DNA of 64,000 nt from Micrasema longulum (taxonomy: Eukaryota; Arthropoda; Insecta; Trichoptera; Brachycentridae), in NCBI GenBank assembly GCA_022494885.1, contig JAGVSM010005034.1, positions 62,001-126,000 of the forward strand, given 5' to 3'. Position 1 is the stretch's first letter, and each line of letters opens with the position of its first letter. Below are positions 55,320-64,000 of this stretch, piece by piece. The notes under the pieces are model-generated. The model did no database searches. It was given only the letters and a program-made list of their open reading frames with translations, and was not told where the DNA came from. Both the position numbers and the translations under genes were made by a program.

Positions 55320-55860
55320 GCGGCGATTCTCTGGTGTGTTTATTGCTACTTGGCTACTTGAAAGCCAGTTGGTATTATTCAACGTGGTCGTCCTTTCCTG
55401 CCCCAAAGGTAAAAGAGTATGGTTTACTATCAACTCATCTAAAAAACAAATTATGTTTGCGGGTAGCCGAAGATTCCCTTTTCACAGTAGTAGCCGCTCG
55501 ATTGTGGAATAATCTACCCACTAATGTTAGAGACGCCCCTTCTTTATTTACATTTAAGTCAAGATTGAAATGTCACTATCTAAATATTTAAATTGTTCCT
55601 TTATCCTTCTTCTTTCCTTCCCATCCCCTTTCCTCTCTTCATAGTAAAGTGTTATTTTTTTTATACAAATATTTATTTTTGTTAATCTTTGCTTTTAATT
55701 TTTGTATAAAATTGTAAGATTCAATATGTCCATGTATTTATAATTTTCTCAAACTGAACGGTTTGGGTAGGTAGGAAGAAATTGCCTTAAGGCAATATAC
55801 CCGCCCTTATATGTATATTTATTGTATATGTATATAAAGTGTCAAATAAATAAATAAATA
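55320..55860 (+). mobile_element. LINE tail with UTR and AAAT tail
   Basis: The frame ends LRVAEDSLFTVVAARLWNNL, PTNVRDAPSLFTFKSRLKCHY, LNI-stop at 55589-55591. AARLWNNLP--VR---S---FKS-LK is the ORF2 ending. The UTR has GGAAGAAATTGCCTTAAGGC then CAATATACCCGCCC, and AAATAAATAAATAAATAAG near 55845-55861 is the tail. Confidence 0.85.
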
Positions 55861-55998
55861 AGATTTCATAGTAAGTTAGACTTATCTACTCTCAATCCCT
55901 TTAATGTCAATGATACCTATATTCAATACAGGAAATCTTTTAAACAATCTAAGCGTACTAATTTATTGATTCATACATTTCAAATTAAATTCGTATAT

Positions 55999-56697
55999 CT
56001 TCTTTATATATATATAATTCCTCTGTACGTGTGATGTCACCGTACTCCTCCTAAACGGCTTGACCGATTTACGTGCGGTATTCAGAGAAATATTGATCTT
56101 TGCGCTGTGCGTGTTCGTAGATATTAAAATCTCCAATCTAATGGGTAAACAAAAGTAAGGAACATAAATGTTTTATTTATTGATCTACCAGGGTTACATT
56201 CGAGGAGAATGCATTTAAAAAAAATGGAAAGATGTTGTTGTTCTGTGTATAAAAAAGTTTGTTTTCGAATGTTTAAAAACAACCTTTGCTATTAATGAAT
56301 TCCAATTAAATTATTTTCTTTAATTCCTTATAATTTCTTCCCATTTATTTATTTTTATTGGATGTTTGGTAATACTAAAATAATATTAAATTCAATACAT
56401 TTTCAAATATCGTATTCCTACATAAGCACACCACTCTGTTAGTGAGAAGACCAGAGTTTGACGTTTGCAAAAAGAATGCCATATTTGAAAAAATATTTAT
56501 TTTATGTTTTTGAATTGAACCATAAACAAGTACCTAGGTACCTACTTAAATTCAATATTATCAATTTTTAGTTTTGGAATTTAATTACAAACAAGTACCT
56601 AGGTACCTACTTGAACCTACTTTAAAAAAAGTGTTTTTCCAAGCTAATAGCAGGCAAGCTAACGTTCGGGCAGGACAACGTCAGTAGGGTCCGCTAG
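55999..56697 (+). mobile_element. Helitron-like non-autonomous element
   Basis: It starts near TCTTTATATATATATAATTC, followed by CTCCTAAACGGCTTGACCGA, a word found near the 5' end of many arthropod Helitron-like repeats (from memory, not searched). It ends GACAACGTCAGTAGGGTCCG then CTAG, with T after it. An inverted GGAC...GTCC before CTAG resembles the expected 3' hairpin. It has no Rep/helicase. Internal direct repeats of AGTACCTAGGTACCTACTT lie at 56530 and 56594. The family recurs at 63481 and 40590. Confidence 0.7.
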
Positions 56698-56701
56698 TTA
56701 T

Positions 56702-57140
56702 TAATATATAAAGCGTTAACTTTGTGGTCAAACACTTAACTAAATTATTGATTGATTTGGTGTTTATTTTGTAGAACTCCACATTTAAACTATATAATCA
56801 ATAATACTACATAATCAAACATCGATTTGAGTCTACTGAACACTTTATTTTTTTTTTACAAATATAAAAACAAAAATTTCGTGTCAATTGTTTCGCCTTG
56901 TGAGGGCATTTTCAAACGAATGTCTTGTTTTCAAACTAAATGTTATTTAATATTTTTATTCAACCACTTACCGACTTTTCCATGTCTACCGGTTTCGAGA
57001 CGTATTCGTCTCTTCACCAGGACACCAATTAAAAAATGCAAGACCCACTTTACACCTTCACCATAGTTGTTGCACAAAATATGAAACTAACACGACATGC
57101 ATTTTAATAAGCACATGCAATGATTAGAACAAACATGCAT
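56702..57140 (+). repeat. Repeat D, copy 1
   Basis: AAGCGTTAACTTTGTGGTCA, CACTTACCGACTTTTCCATG, TACCGGTTTCGAGACGTATT, CACCAGGACACC and CATGCATTTTAATAAGCAC match 59865-60345 and, inverted, 49440-49665. Confidence 0.65.
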
Positions 57141-57220
57141 TGATAGATGATGAAAAATAACGTTCCTTTGATCAATAGGTAATCAAACAATCTTTAATAA
57201 AGCCCGTCATACGATTCCAT

Positions 57221-57505
57221 TGCAATGGTCACCCTAAACCTATTAAACTCAAGCCCCTCCCTCCATCTCCATCCTCTTTTTTCCAACTATTTCTCAAAAA
57301 ATATAAAATATTTTCATTTTAATTACAAACAAATAGAGTTATTTATATTTTTGTACATGTTTAGCTTTTATTTACTATTGATTATGTTTTGTAACTTGAA
57401 TTATATAATTTAGAAATTTAATTGTTGGCTGGAATAAATTGCATTCGGCAAAGAGCTCGCCAATGTACAATTTACGTTATGTACAAAAAGTTAAATAAAT
57501 TAATA
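57221..57505 (+). mobile_element. LINE 3' UTR
   Basis: TTTTTTCCAACTATTTCTC, TATTGATTATGTTTTGTAAC, TTGAATTATATAATTT, GGAATAAATTGCATTCGGCA, AGAGCTCGCCAATGTAC and AAATAAATTAATAAAT match the UTR order of 53480-53705. Confidence 0.65.
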
Positions 57506-57961
57506 AATCTCAACATAATTAAAAATTAAAATAAATTAAAATCGGAAAATTTACTCAAGAATGCTAGAACATTTTCTCAATGGAATATTTATTGTCACAA
57601 AAACAATTATACATGACGCTGTTTGAGAACGGTGGCTTTCAAATAAGTGTTAGTGTAAGTGTGACATACAAAAGCCAAAAATTACATTCGTATGTGTACC
57701 TTATACTCGAATGAGACAGACGTTGTGTAAAACTCCTCCAAAAACAATAATAATATATTTGCTCTCGTGACATTTTGAGAAGAACTGAGTGTTTCTTCAA
57801 TTATTTCTAGCGACCCTTACTGTTTTTAAGTGCTAAGATTTGTGCTACAGTCAAAAGAAGTCCACAGTGAGTCTTTAAAGTTTTGCAAATTCTATCTTAA
57901 GTATTTCTAAGTCAGGTGACAGCGATTACTTGTTTATGATTGGCCCATCTCGCGTTGTTTG

Positions 57962-58060
57962 TAGTGAGGTCACTTTTCTCCAATTGGCCGAAATAAGTGA
58001 GGTCACTTTTTTTCAATTGGCCGAAATAAGTAAGGTCACTTTTCTCTCATTAGAGCAAAC
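57962..58060 (+). repeat. 33-base minisatellite, three units
   Basis: AGTGAGGTCACTTTTCTCCA + ATTGGCCGAAATA repeats three times with the last unit diverging. 33 is a multiple of three, so the chance frame stays open (EVTFLQLAEIS repeated). Not called as a gene. Confidence 0.85.
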
Positions 58061-58148
58061 TCTGTTGTCAGTTCGTGACGTACTCATAGTGTTTTTTTAC
58101 AGGGGAGCTAAACCAGTGGTTAATTAAAATAAAATATCTGTTTTCCAG

Positions 58149-58936
58149 AGAATTAAGAATAGTCCAGAAGGGGCGTAGAATCATATTTGAATACATCGGA
58201 CTGTGTCCAATAATTCTCCTACTATGCCCTACTTTTGCCGCGCGCATTCGTGAGGTCGCAGCGTAATGTTGCTTGATGGGAAAAAAAAAATCATAACACA
58301 AATTTAAGGTTAAAAAAAAGCTATAATTTAATTTCTCTAAAATTTTATTGTGCACGTGGAAATGTTGATTGACACAACAGAGAAGATAAGTTGAGGGTCA
58401 TTTAATAAGAATAATTGACTGTAAACTTAAAATATAAAAAAAAAATATTTGACATAAAACGGATATTTTTAAATCATGTTAAATAATATTTGATGTTTTG
58501 AAGATAATGTCGGTCAAATGTCCACCACAGAGTTGTTTAATCCGAGATCCAATTTCCATCAATCCTCTCACTAGATGAGCAAAGAAGGGTAAAAAAATTA
58601 CTACCCTGGCAACACTAACGAAATTTCCATTTTGTTTCTTCGACAATCTGACAGATGGAAAAATAATGCAATTTTAAAGTAATGCATTTGTTATTTACAC
58701 ATTCATTTGCTAATTACACATGAAATGTGATTCCATCCTGTTCTTTAAGATCCAAGCAGTATTTCAACATTAAAAAAGGACACAACACGGCATAGTTAAA
58801 TTCGAATCAGAAGTTGCGTATTGAGCGACGTCTACAAAGAAACTAATGGGTCAAAACGTAAACCTACTCATTTATGAGTAGTTGAGTCGCCTTCTGTTTG
58901 ATGTGCGTTTGCGGTTTCTGGACTATTCTGAATTCT
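58149..58936 (-). mobile_element. THAP-bearing TIR element, copy 1
   Basis: Ends AGAATTAAGAATAGTCCAGA and TCTGGACTATTCTGAATTCT frame 788 bp. The interior is the inverted homologue of 62003-62802 (GACGTCTACAAAGAAACTAA, CCACAGAGTTGTTTAATCC, CGCAGCGTAATGTTGCTTGA). The minus strand near 58806 starts MPCC and reads near GITFHV after frame slips, a decayed THAP start. Confidence 0.82.
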
Positions 58937-58944
58937 ATTTATTC

Positions 58945-59030
58945 ATTTTTTTTACTTTTTGTTATTTGTACATTGGCGGGCTTATTGCCAAATTGCAATT
59001 TCTTCCAACCAACCAACTGTTTTTATTGAA
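58945..59030 (-). mobile_element. LINE 3' UTR scrap
   Basis: ACATTGGCGGGCTTATTGCC and AATTGCAATTTCTTCCAACC are the reverse complement of the UTR near 53660-53695. Confidence 0.65.
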
Positions 59031-59039
59031 AAAAAACGA

Positions 59040-59860
59040 TGACACATTTCACTTTAAAATGGATGTCATAAATTTTATAACCAAAGCATTAAACTGGAAA
59101 AAGTCACAGAGATTCGAGATCTTGGTGTCAAATTTGACGAAAAACTAGTCTTTAAAACCACATCAACTGTTAACGAAAAGGCAGACTGTAAATGAAAAAG
59201 GAATTTCATTGAGTTTTGTAATAGGGAAACATTTGAAGAAAGGATAGGAACATGGAATGAATACCTACCTTTAATATGATGTGAATGTTCTTTAATTTCG
59301 GGCACTGGATGACTAAATGCACGTTAAAATGTACCAATGTTTTCAACGACGCGCGACGAATCCAACCACTTTTTATGCAATTTTATGTGGAGTAAAAAAA
59401 ATATTTTGTTTTTGTACAAAATTCGAATCTTCTTATTTTGAATTTCTTCTACCTTCTACCTTGGTAGGTACCATAAAGATGGGTCAAGGGAAGGATGGAA
59501 AAGAAAGGTAATCGGCCAAGAAAAGTATCGATAAATGCTGTTATTTACTAAACTTTACATCAACCACATTACTTATTAAAGTGTGGAAACTTTGGGTTTA
59601 ATGTACAATTTAGTTAATCTTTTTAAATCATAGAAGCCAATTAGCGTACAACTATACTATTAGGTCTCCTTTTTTCAAAATTCACAAAAAAAAATATTTA
59701 AGGAGTTTAACGAAAAATTTTCAGGTGCATTAATATAAATTGCATATTTCCCTAGAACAAATTAACTCCATGCCTATGTTAAATTCTTAGAATTTACATA
59801 GTCTGAAGGATCGCAGGACAATAACTGATTTTACATTTTTATGTGAAATCATAAATTCTA
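59040..59860. other. No gene recognised
   Basis: Frames of 64-88 codons occur on both strands without motif. VFNFIT-like and ARDDS-like fragments were not assignable. Confidence 0.35.
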
Positions 59861-59864
59861 AATT

Positions 59865-61005
59865 CTTATAAAGCATTAACTTTGTGGTCAAAGATTTTAC
59901 TAAATGTTATTAAATATTTGTATACAAGATGTTCATTAAACCCCATCACATCTGAACCCACGATGATCAGTACGAACAAGAAAACATATTGGCACATTAA
60001 AATAAATTTTTTGAACGAATAAAATTTTAAAAATCAAAAAAAGCAAATGGTTGCTTATCTCTGCAGGGGAGAAACAAGAAGGGGGAGTCTGATACACCGC
60101 CGACCGCGTGGCCACGCCCTCCTCGCTTCTCCCCTGCAGAAGTAAGCAACCATTTGTTTTTTAAATATTTTATTTTTAAAAACATTCTTGGTTCTAAATA
60201 TTTTTTTTAATATGCTAATATGTCTTCTTGCCCATACTGATCATCGTGGTTTCGGATGTGACGGGGCTTAAAGAACATCCTGTATAACCACTTACCGACT
60301 TTTCTATGTCTACCGGCTTCGAGACGTGCCCGTCGCTTTATCAGCAGCACAATCACAAATGACTATCGACGTGCTAATTAGCGGCGTGATAACAATTTTT
60401 CACCGTGGTTGTTTATCGTATGCGCGGTCACAATGAAACATCCGTGGAAGTAATCGATCGGGATTATTATTTTTTTTTTCATATTGTCATACTTCAACTT
60501 GATGCTTGGCAACACCTTATATTAAATGTCAAAATTCAAAGTATTTACGTTTTGCAACGCATAATCAATCACATATTTGAATTTTACCCCTGTAAATATG
60601 GAGAATATTCCTTAACTGTAAGTAAAATAATTTACTTTTATTTTTTGTTCACAATTTATCATGCTATTTATTTGTTTTGAATCAAATTGAGAAAGCTATT
60701 AAACGAAACAATTGTTGAAGGCGTTTGACGTTTTGCAACGCGACCGCGATAACTTCAGCGTGTTCATAATTGTTCGTTGTGATCGCTCAAATACTTAGCA
60801 CGTTTTTTAGCACGTCGATAGTCATTTGTGATTGAGCCCCAGGACACTAATTAACTTAATTAACTGCTTATTGAAATGCACGGTGAATGTGTATAGTGGG
60901 TTTTGCACGTTAGTTTAGTTAGTGTCCTGACGAAGAGACGGTGCTGCTGACAAAAAAAGCCGGTAAATTGTCATATACAAAAAAATAATAACATTTAGTT
61001 ATTTT
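59865..61005. mobile_element. Repeat D, copy 2: inverted-repeat element with nested foldback MITE
   Basis: Left: AAGCATTAACTTTGTGGTCA ... CCGACTTTTCTATGTCTACC, CTTCGAGACG. Right: CTGACGAAGAGACGG ... AAAAGCCGGTAAATTGTC and ATAACATTTAGTT in inverse sense. A 27-bp perfect inverted pair lies inside at 60351-60377 and 60807-60833. A foldback element (59935-60282) interrupts the left arm. The central 91-codon frame (60405-60680) shows no transposase motif. Confidence 0.7.
59935..60282. mobile_element. Foldback MITE, copy 5, nested
   Basis: CAAGATGTTCATTAAACCC and CACATCTGAACCCACGATGA on the left; GTGACGGGGCTTAAAGAACA then TCCTG on the right. TATA borders each side (GTATA left, TATAACC right). The interruption of repeat D shows this insertion is the younger event. 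Confidence 0.88.
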
Positions 61006-61009
61006 AAAT

Positions 61010-61540
61010 TCGATTGTTGCGAACTCCTGGATTTGATAAATACTAACTAACAGATGCGTAGAACCAGGCAAAATACTCTTCATTATTGTCACCTTTCTCA
61101 AACCACCTATCTTTGTCACTCACCTATACCGCGTATACCAGGGGCGAATCGTCAAAGTAAGCGATTATGCACAGCTTACCATTATATTTGACTTTAAATA
61201 ATAATAAATTATAGTAACCATGTTTACGGGCAAAAAAATAAAGTTGTCATTTATTATAAATCACCGTTTATATCTTTCTACAAAAAAATATCTACGAAGC
61301 GCGCCCAGCCCATCTTTACTGAACGATGAAACTAGCCGATTACCTCAGCTTATTCTTCCATACAAAAAAGTACACTGTATTTTGCGTCTTTAACCCAAGT
61401 CGGCTTTTTTAGTACTAAAACAAATTGCAGATTAATATTTTTAGGTTCTATTTGGAAACTAGTATTTCGAACATTATTTCCGAAGGACTATTTTTTTTTG
61501 ATGGGATACCGTTGACATATTATGTATCACATAAGACAGG
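61010..61540. other. No gene recognised
   Basis: No coding or repeat assignment. Confidence 0.35.
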
Positions 61541-61547
61541 TGGCGTT

Positions 61548-61920
61548 CGCAGTGGCCGTTTTAGGCATTATTCATTTTAAAAGAAAGCGGCCAGTGCTCA
61601 AGTCTTGACAGTAATGTCAATGACAGATCATAATGGAAATATCTGCGGAATGTGATTGTTGTGGTATTTGTTAATAAACTTTTGTGCAAGTATTGTATTA
61701 AAATAGTGTAGAAAAAAACTACGTTTATCGCGTAGTTAATAATAATTGTTGTTTGAGTTGATTTTCACAGAATTACAAAAAAATAGTCGTTTTTAATTAC
61801 ATTACTTACATGTTATGTAAGTACTTATATGTAGTACAAATTAATGAACATTTTTAATAGATTGCCTATAAAATAAATCACGGCTCGCCACTGGCGTATA
61901 CACAGACTAGGAAATGAAAT
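61548..61920 (+). repeat. Repeat C, copy 2
   Basis: GCGTTCGCAGTGGCCGTTTT, AGGCATTATTCATTTTAAAA, TTGTTGTGGTATTTGTTAAT, AATAGTGTAGAAAAAAACTA and TAATTGTTGTTTGAGTTG match 36725-36965. ACGGCTCGCCACTGGCGTA near 61880 partly mirrors the left end, so a TIR element is possible. Confidence 0.65.
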
Positions 61921-62002
61921 ACTTCTCATATCGACATTTTTGACTCGAGTCATTGTGAATTCAAATCACCTCTGTATAAATATTTTATGATGTTCTATAC
62001 CA

Positions 62003-62802
62003 TAGAATTAAAAATAGTCCAGAAACCGCATACGCCCATCAAACAGAAGGCGACTAAAGTACTCTTAAAATCGTAGTTTTACATTTGACCCATTAGTTTC
62101 TTTGTAGACGTCGCTCAGTACGCAACTCCCTATTTGAATTCAACTATGCCGTGTTGTGACGTTTTAAAGTGTAGAAATACTGCTGGAATCTTAAAGAAAC
62201 AGGATGGGATCACATTTCATGTGAATTAGCAAATGCGTGTGTAAGTAGCAAACGCATTACTGAAAAATTTAATAATTTTCCCATCTGTCAGATTGTCGAA
62301 GAAAACCAAATGGACATTTCGTTAGTGTTGCCAGTGTAGTATTTTTTTTAACCTACTTTGCTCATCTAACGAAAGAACTAATGAAAATTGTACCTCGGAT
62401 TAAACAACGCCGTGGTAGACATTCGACCGACATTATCTTTAAAACATTAAATATTCTTTAACATGATATAAAATTATTCGTTTTATGTAAGATTAAATTT
62501 GTTTTATATTTTAAGTTCAAAGTTTATTAATTTAATTACTCTTATTAAATGACCCTTTACTTATCTACTCTGTTGTGTCAATCAATATTTCCGCGTGCGC
62601 AATAGAATTTTGGAGACAATAACAAATTGCTTTTTTTTACCTTACAGTTGTGTTGGGATTATATTTTTTCCCATCAAGCAACATTACGCGGTGACTTCAC
62701 GAATGCGCGCGGCGAAAGTGAGGCAAAGTGAGGGGATTTTCGGACACAGTCCGATGTATTCAAATATGATTCTACGCTTCTTCTGGACTATTCTTAATTC
62801 TA
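62003..62802 (+). mobile_element. THAP-bearing TIR element, copy 2, with 12-bp target duplication
   Basis: TAGAATTAAAAATAGTCCAG at the left and CTGGACTATTCTTAATTCTA at the right are inverted repeats. TGTTCTATACCA flanks both sides exactly (61991-62002 and 62803-62814). At about 62144 the plus strand reads MPCCDVLKCRNTAGILKKQD then GITFHVN-stop: the Met-Pro, C-x4-C and GITFH order of a THAP zinc finger N-terminus, cut by the stop. The rest of a THAP domain (second zinc pair) is not seen. P-type and other DNA transposases carry THAP at the N-terminus, so the element was probably derived from one; the family is uncertain. Confidence 0.8.
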
Positions 62803-62929
62803 TGTTCTATACCAACGATAAATTTGCTACAGTCACTTGGGCTAACGAATTACCGTCAACTTAGTTTATGTAAATAATGTACTGACTTTTTATATATTTT
62901 GTTTTAATATTGATTTTTATTTTAGTACA

Positions 62930-63350
62930 ACTGAACGCATGTTATATGTTCGTAGCCGTACGACTTTTGCTCAGATACATATCTTCTTTGTCGCTCCGAG
63001 AGTGTTTAATATTTTGGAAGAGCGTATTAAGCTCTCAAGGACAAAAACTATTTTCAAGAAAGGAGTTAAGGACTGGATTTTCCTTAGTGGAAGGGATTTG
63101 AGTAGGAAACTCCTTGATGATTTTACGAATGTTTGAATTTACTGTTTACCAAATTGATGTGCCATATATTTAGTTTTTTATAAGTATTGTTGTGTTTCTG
63201 ATCTCGTGTAATATTTGTGATGATATACTCATGTGTCTGTGTCAACTAATTGCTCGTCCGATCTCAACACAGGACTTTTAGTCCCATGGAGTTGGGTCTA
63301 GTGTCTCAAATAATGTGTAATAAACTACCTATAATTAAATAAATATATGT
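62930..63350 (+). mobile_element. LINE tail with UTR
   Basis: Frame: YVRSRTTFAQIHIFFVAPRV, FNILEERIKLSRTKTIFKK, GVKDWIFLSGRDLSRKLL to a stop at about 63134. UTR with GACTTTTAGTCCCATGGAG and GTCTCAAATAATGTG, and an AATTAAATAAATAT end near 63345. Relatives are at 39530 and 44215. Confidence 0.75.
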
Positions 63351-63394
63351 TTTTAAAAAGCACTCGTGCCGTATAATAAATAAATTAAAATAAA

Positions 63395-63466
63395 ATCGGG
63401 AATTGAACCCAAGACCTCTTGCATGATAGGCAAACGCGCTGATCATTGGACCACGACGCGGACCTA
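63395..63466 (-). mobile_element. tRNA-derived SINE head (family B)
   Basis: Minus strand GTCCGCGTCGTGGTCCAATG, then ATCATGCAAGAGGTCTTGGG and TTCAATTCCCGAT. A and B boxes are present; no body is apparent upstream on the plus side. Confidence 0.65.
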
Positions 63467-63480
63467 ATTTTTATAGTCAA

Positions 63481-64000
63481 CTAGCGGAACCGTCAGACGT
63501 TGTCTTGCCCGAACGTTGGCTTGCCTGCTATTAGCTGGTTGAACAAACGTTTTTTTCGTTAATAAGGACACATGTTATTTATTATTGCCCTTTTTTAGCT
63601 GTTTATATATTCGCAATAAGGGTTAGTTTTTAGTTTTATCTCCTTATGTGATAGGCTAAGAGGCCCCGTCGTGCTCAAATCACTACTGAAAAGAAAAATG
63701 CTTGATTGTGTCGTTAAAATGTGCAAAAACTGTCCGAATAAAAGGAAAAAGTCTTTTCGTTGATAAGTAAGACACCTAGATACTTGTGTATGATTGAATT
63801 TCAAAACAAAAAATATTAATATTCACATATTGAATTTAAGTAGTTACCTAGGAACTGGTTTATGATTGAATTCCAAAACATAAAACAATCGATTTTCAAA
63901 TAAGGATTTTTTTTGCAAATGTCAAACTGTGCTCAACTTACCAACAGTGGTGCATTTAGTGTAAGAATCCGTTTTTCAAAAATGTATCAATAATCAGTCA
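63481..64000 (-). mobile_element. Helitron-like element, copy 2, cut by window edge
   Basis: CTAGCGGAACCGTCAGACGT, TGCCCGAACGTTGGCTTGCC, then after a spacer AAAAACTGTCCGAATAAAAG, GAATTCCAAAACATAAAACA and TTTGCAAATGTCAAACTG, which is the reverse order of 56697 down to 56420. The CTAG end is intact and follows an A. The other end is beyond 64000. Confidence 0.75.

Noticed and set aside
60405..60680. 91-codon frame as a transposase remnant
   Set aside because: No catalytic or DNA-binding motif; the composition is that of AT-rich read-through.
63700..64000. Similarity to intron 4 of the astacin gene (40590-40830) suggested a tandem astacin duplicate at the right edge
   Set aside because: The same segment is also found inverted at 56420-56640 inside a Helitron-like element with a CTAG end, and no second exon 5 or 6 is seen. 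It is a repeat, not a gene copy.

Overview
This is a 64 kb window of A+T-rich (roughly two-thirds AT) nuclear DNA from an animal, most likely an insect. The reasons are one spliced gene with canonical GT/AG introns and a zinc site of the insect astacin type, many decayed non-LTR retrotransposons, tRNA-derived SINEs, Helitron-like and terminal-inverted-repeat elements, and no operon-like packing. I cannot fix the order; Lepidoptera is a guess from the style of the repeats. Most long open frames are transposon debris or chance.

The one host gene I can support is on the minus strand: an astacin-family zinc metalloprotease in six coding exons spread over about 13.9 kb (51506 down to 37646). The exons join in phase to a 290-residue secreted proenzyme with signal peptide, aspartate-switch propeptide, zinc motif in exon 4, Met-turn in exon 5 and the final cysteine in exon 6. 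A polyadenylation signal lies 26 bases past the stop. Its introns hold LINE tails in both orientations, a decayed RT-coding LINE, a foldback element, a TIR element with a nested LINE end, a 715-bp array of a 9-base repeat and a Helitron-like fragment.

Left part (1-37 kb): no host gene recognised. It holds LINE pieces (340-1066, 1984-2150, 2154-3996, 4490-4755, 19330-19565, 20572-20800, 23175-23850, 31975-32530, 34022-34620, 36464-36727), several SINEs, the dispersed and tandem copies of a ~392-bp repeat (three head-to-tail units at 32655-33850), a 19-bp perfect hairpin (17446-17491), a 310-bp inverted duplication (17690-17998 / 18842-19155) with a shared reading frame, and a ~500-bp direct duplication (29872 / 35717).

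Right part (51.5-64 kb): LINE fragments of one family in inverted order (52940-55600), a Helitron-like element (about 55999-56697) with a second copy running off the right edge (63481-64000), a foldback element nested inside another inverted-repeat element (59865-61005), and two inverted copies of a ~0.8-kb TIR element (58149-58936, 62003-62802). The second of these carries the start of a THAP-type zinc finger and has a perfect 12-bp target duplication.

The mobile elements are mostly truncated or interrupted and none looks able to move by itself. The window therefore reads as one secreted-protease gene embedded in layered transposon insertions. I did not find a convincing new multi-gene system. 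The most unusual items are the THAP element with its long target duplication, the inverted pair with a conserved frame, and the foldback family that has a copy about 200 bp upstream of the protease start codon.
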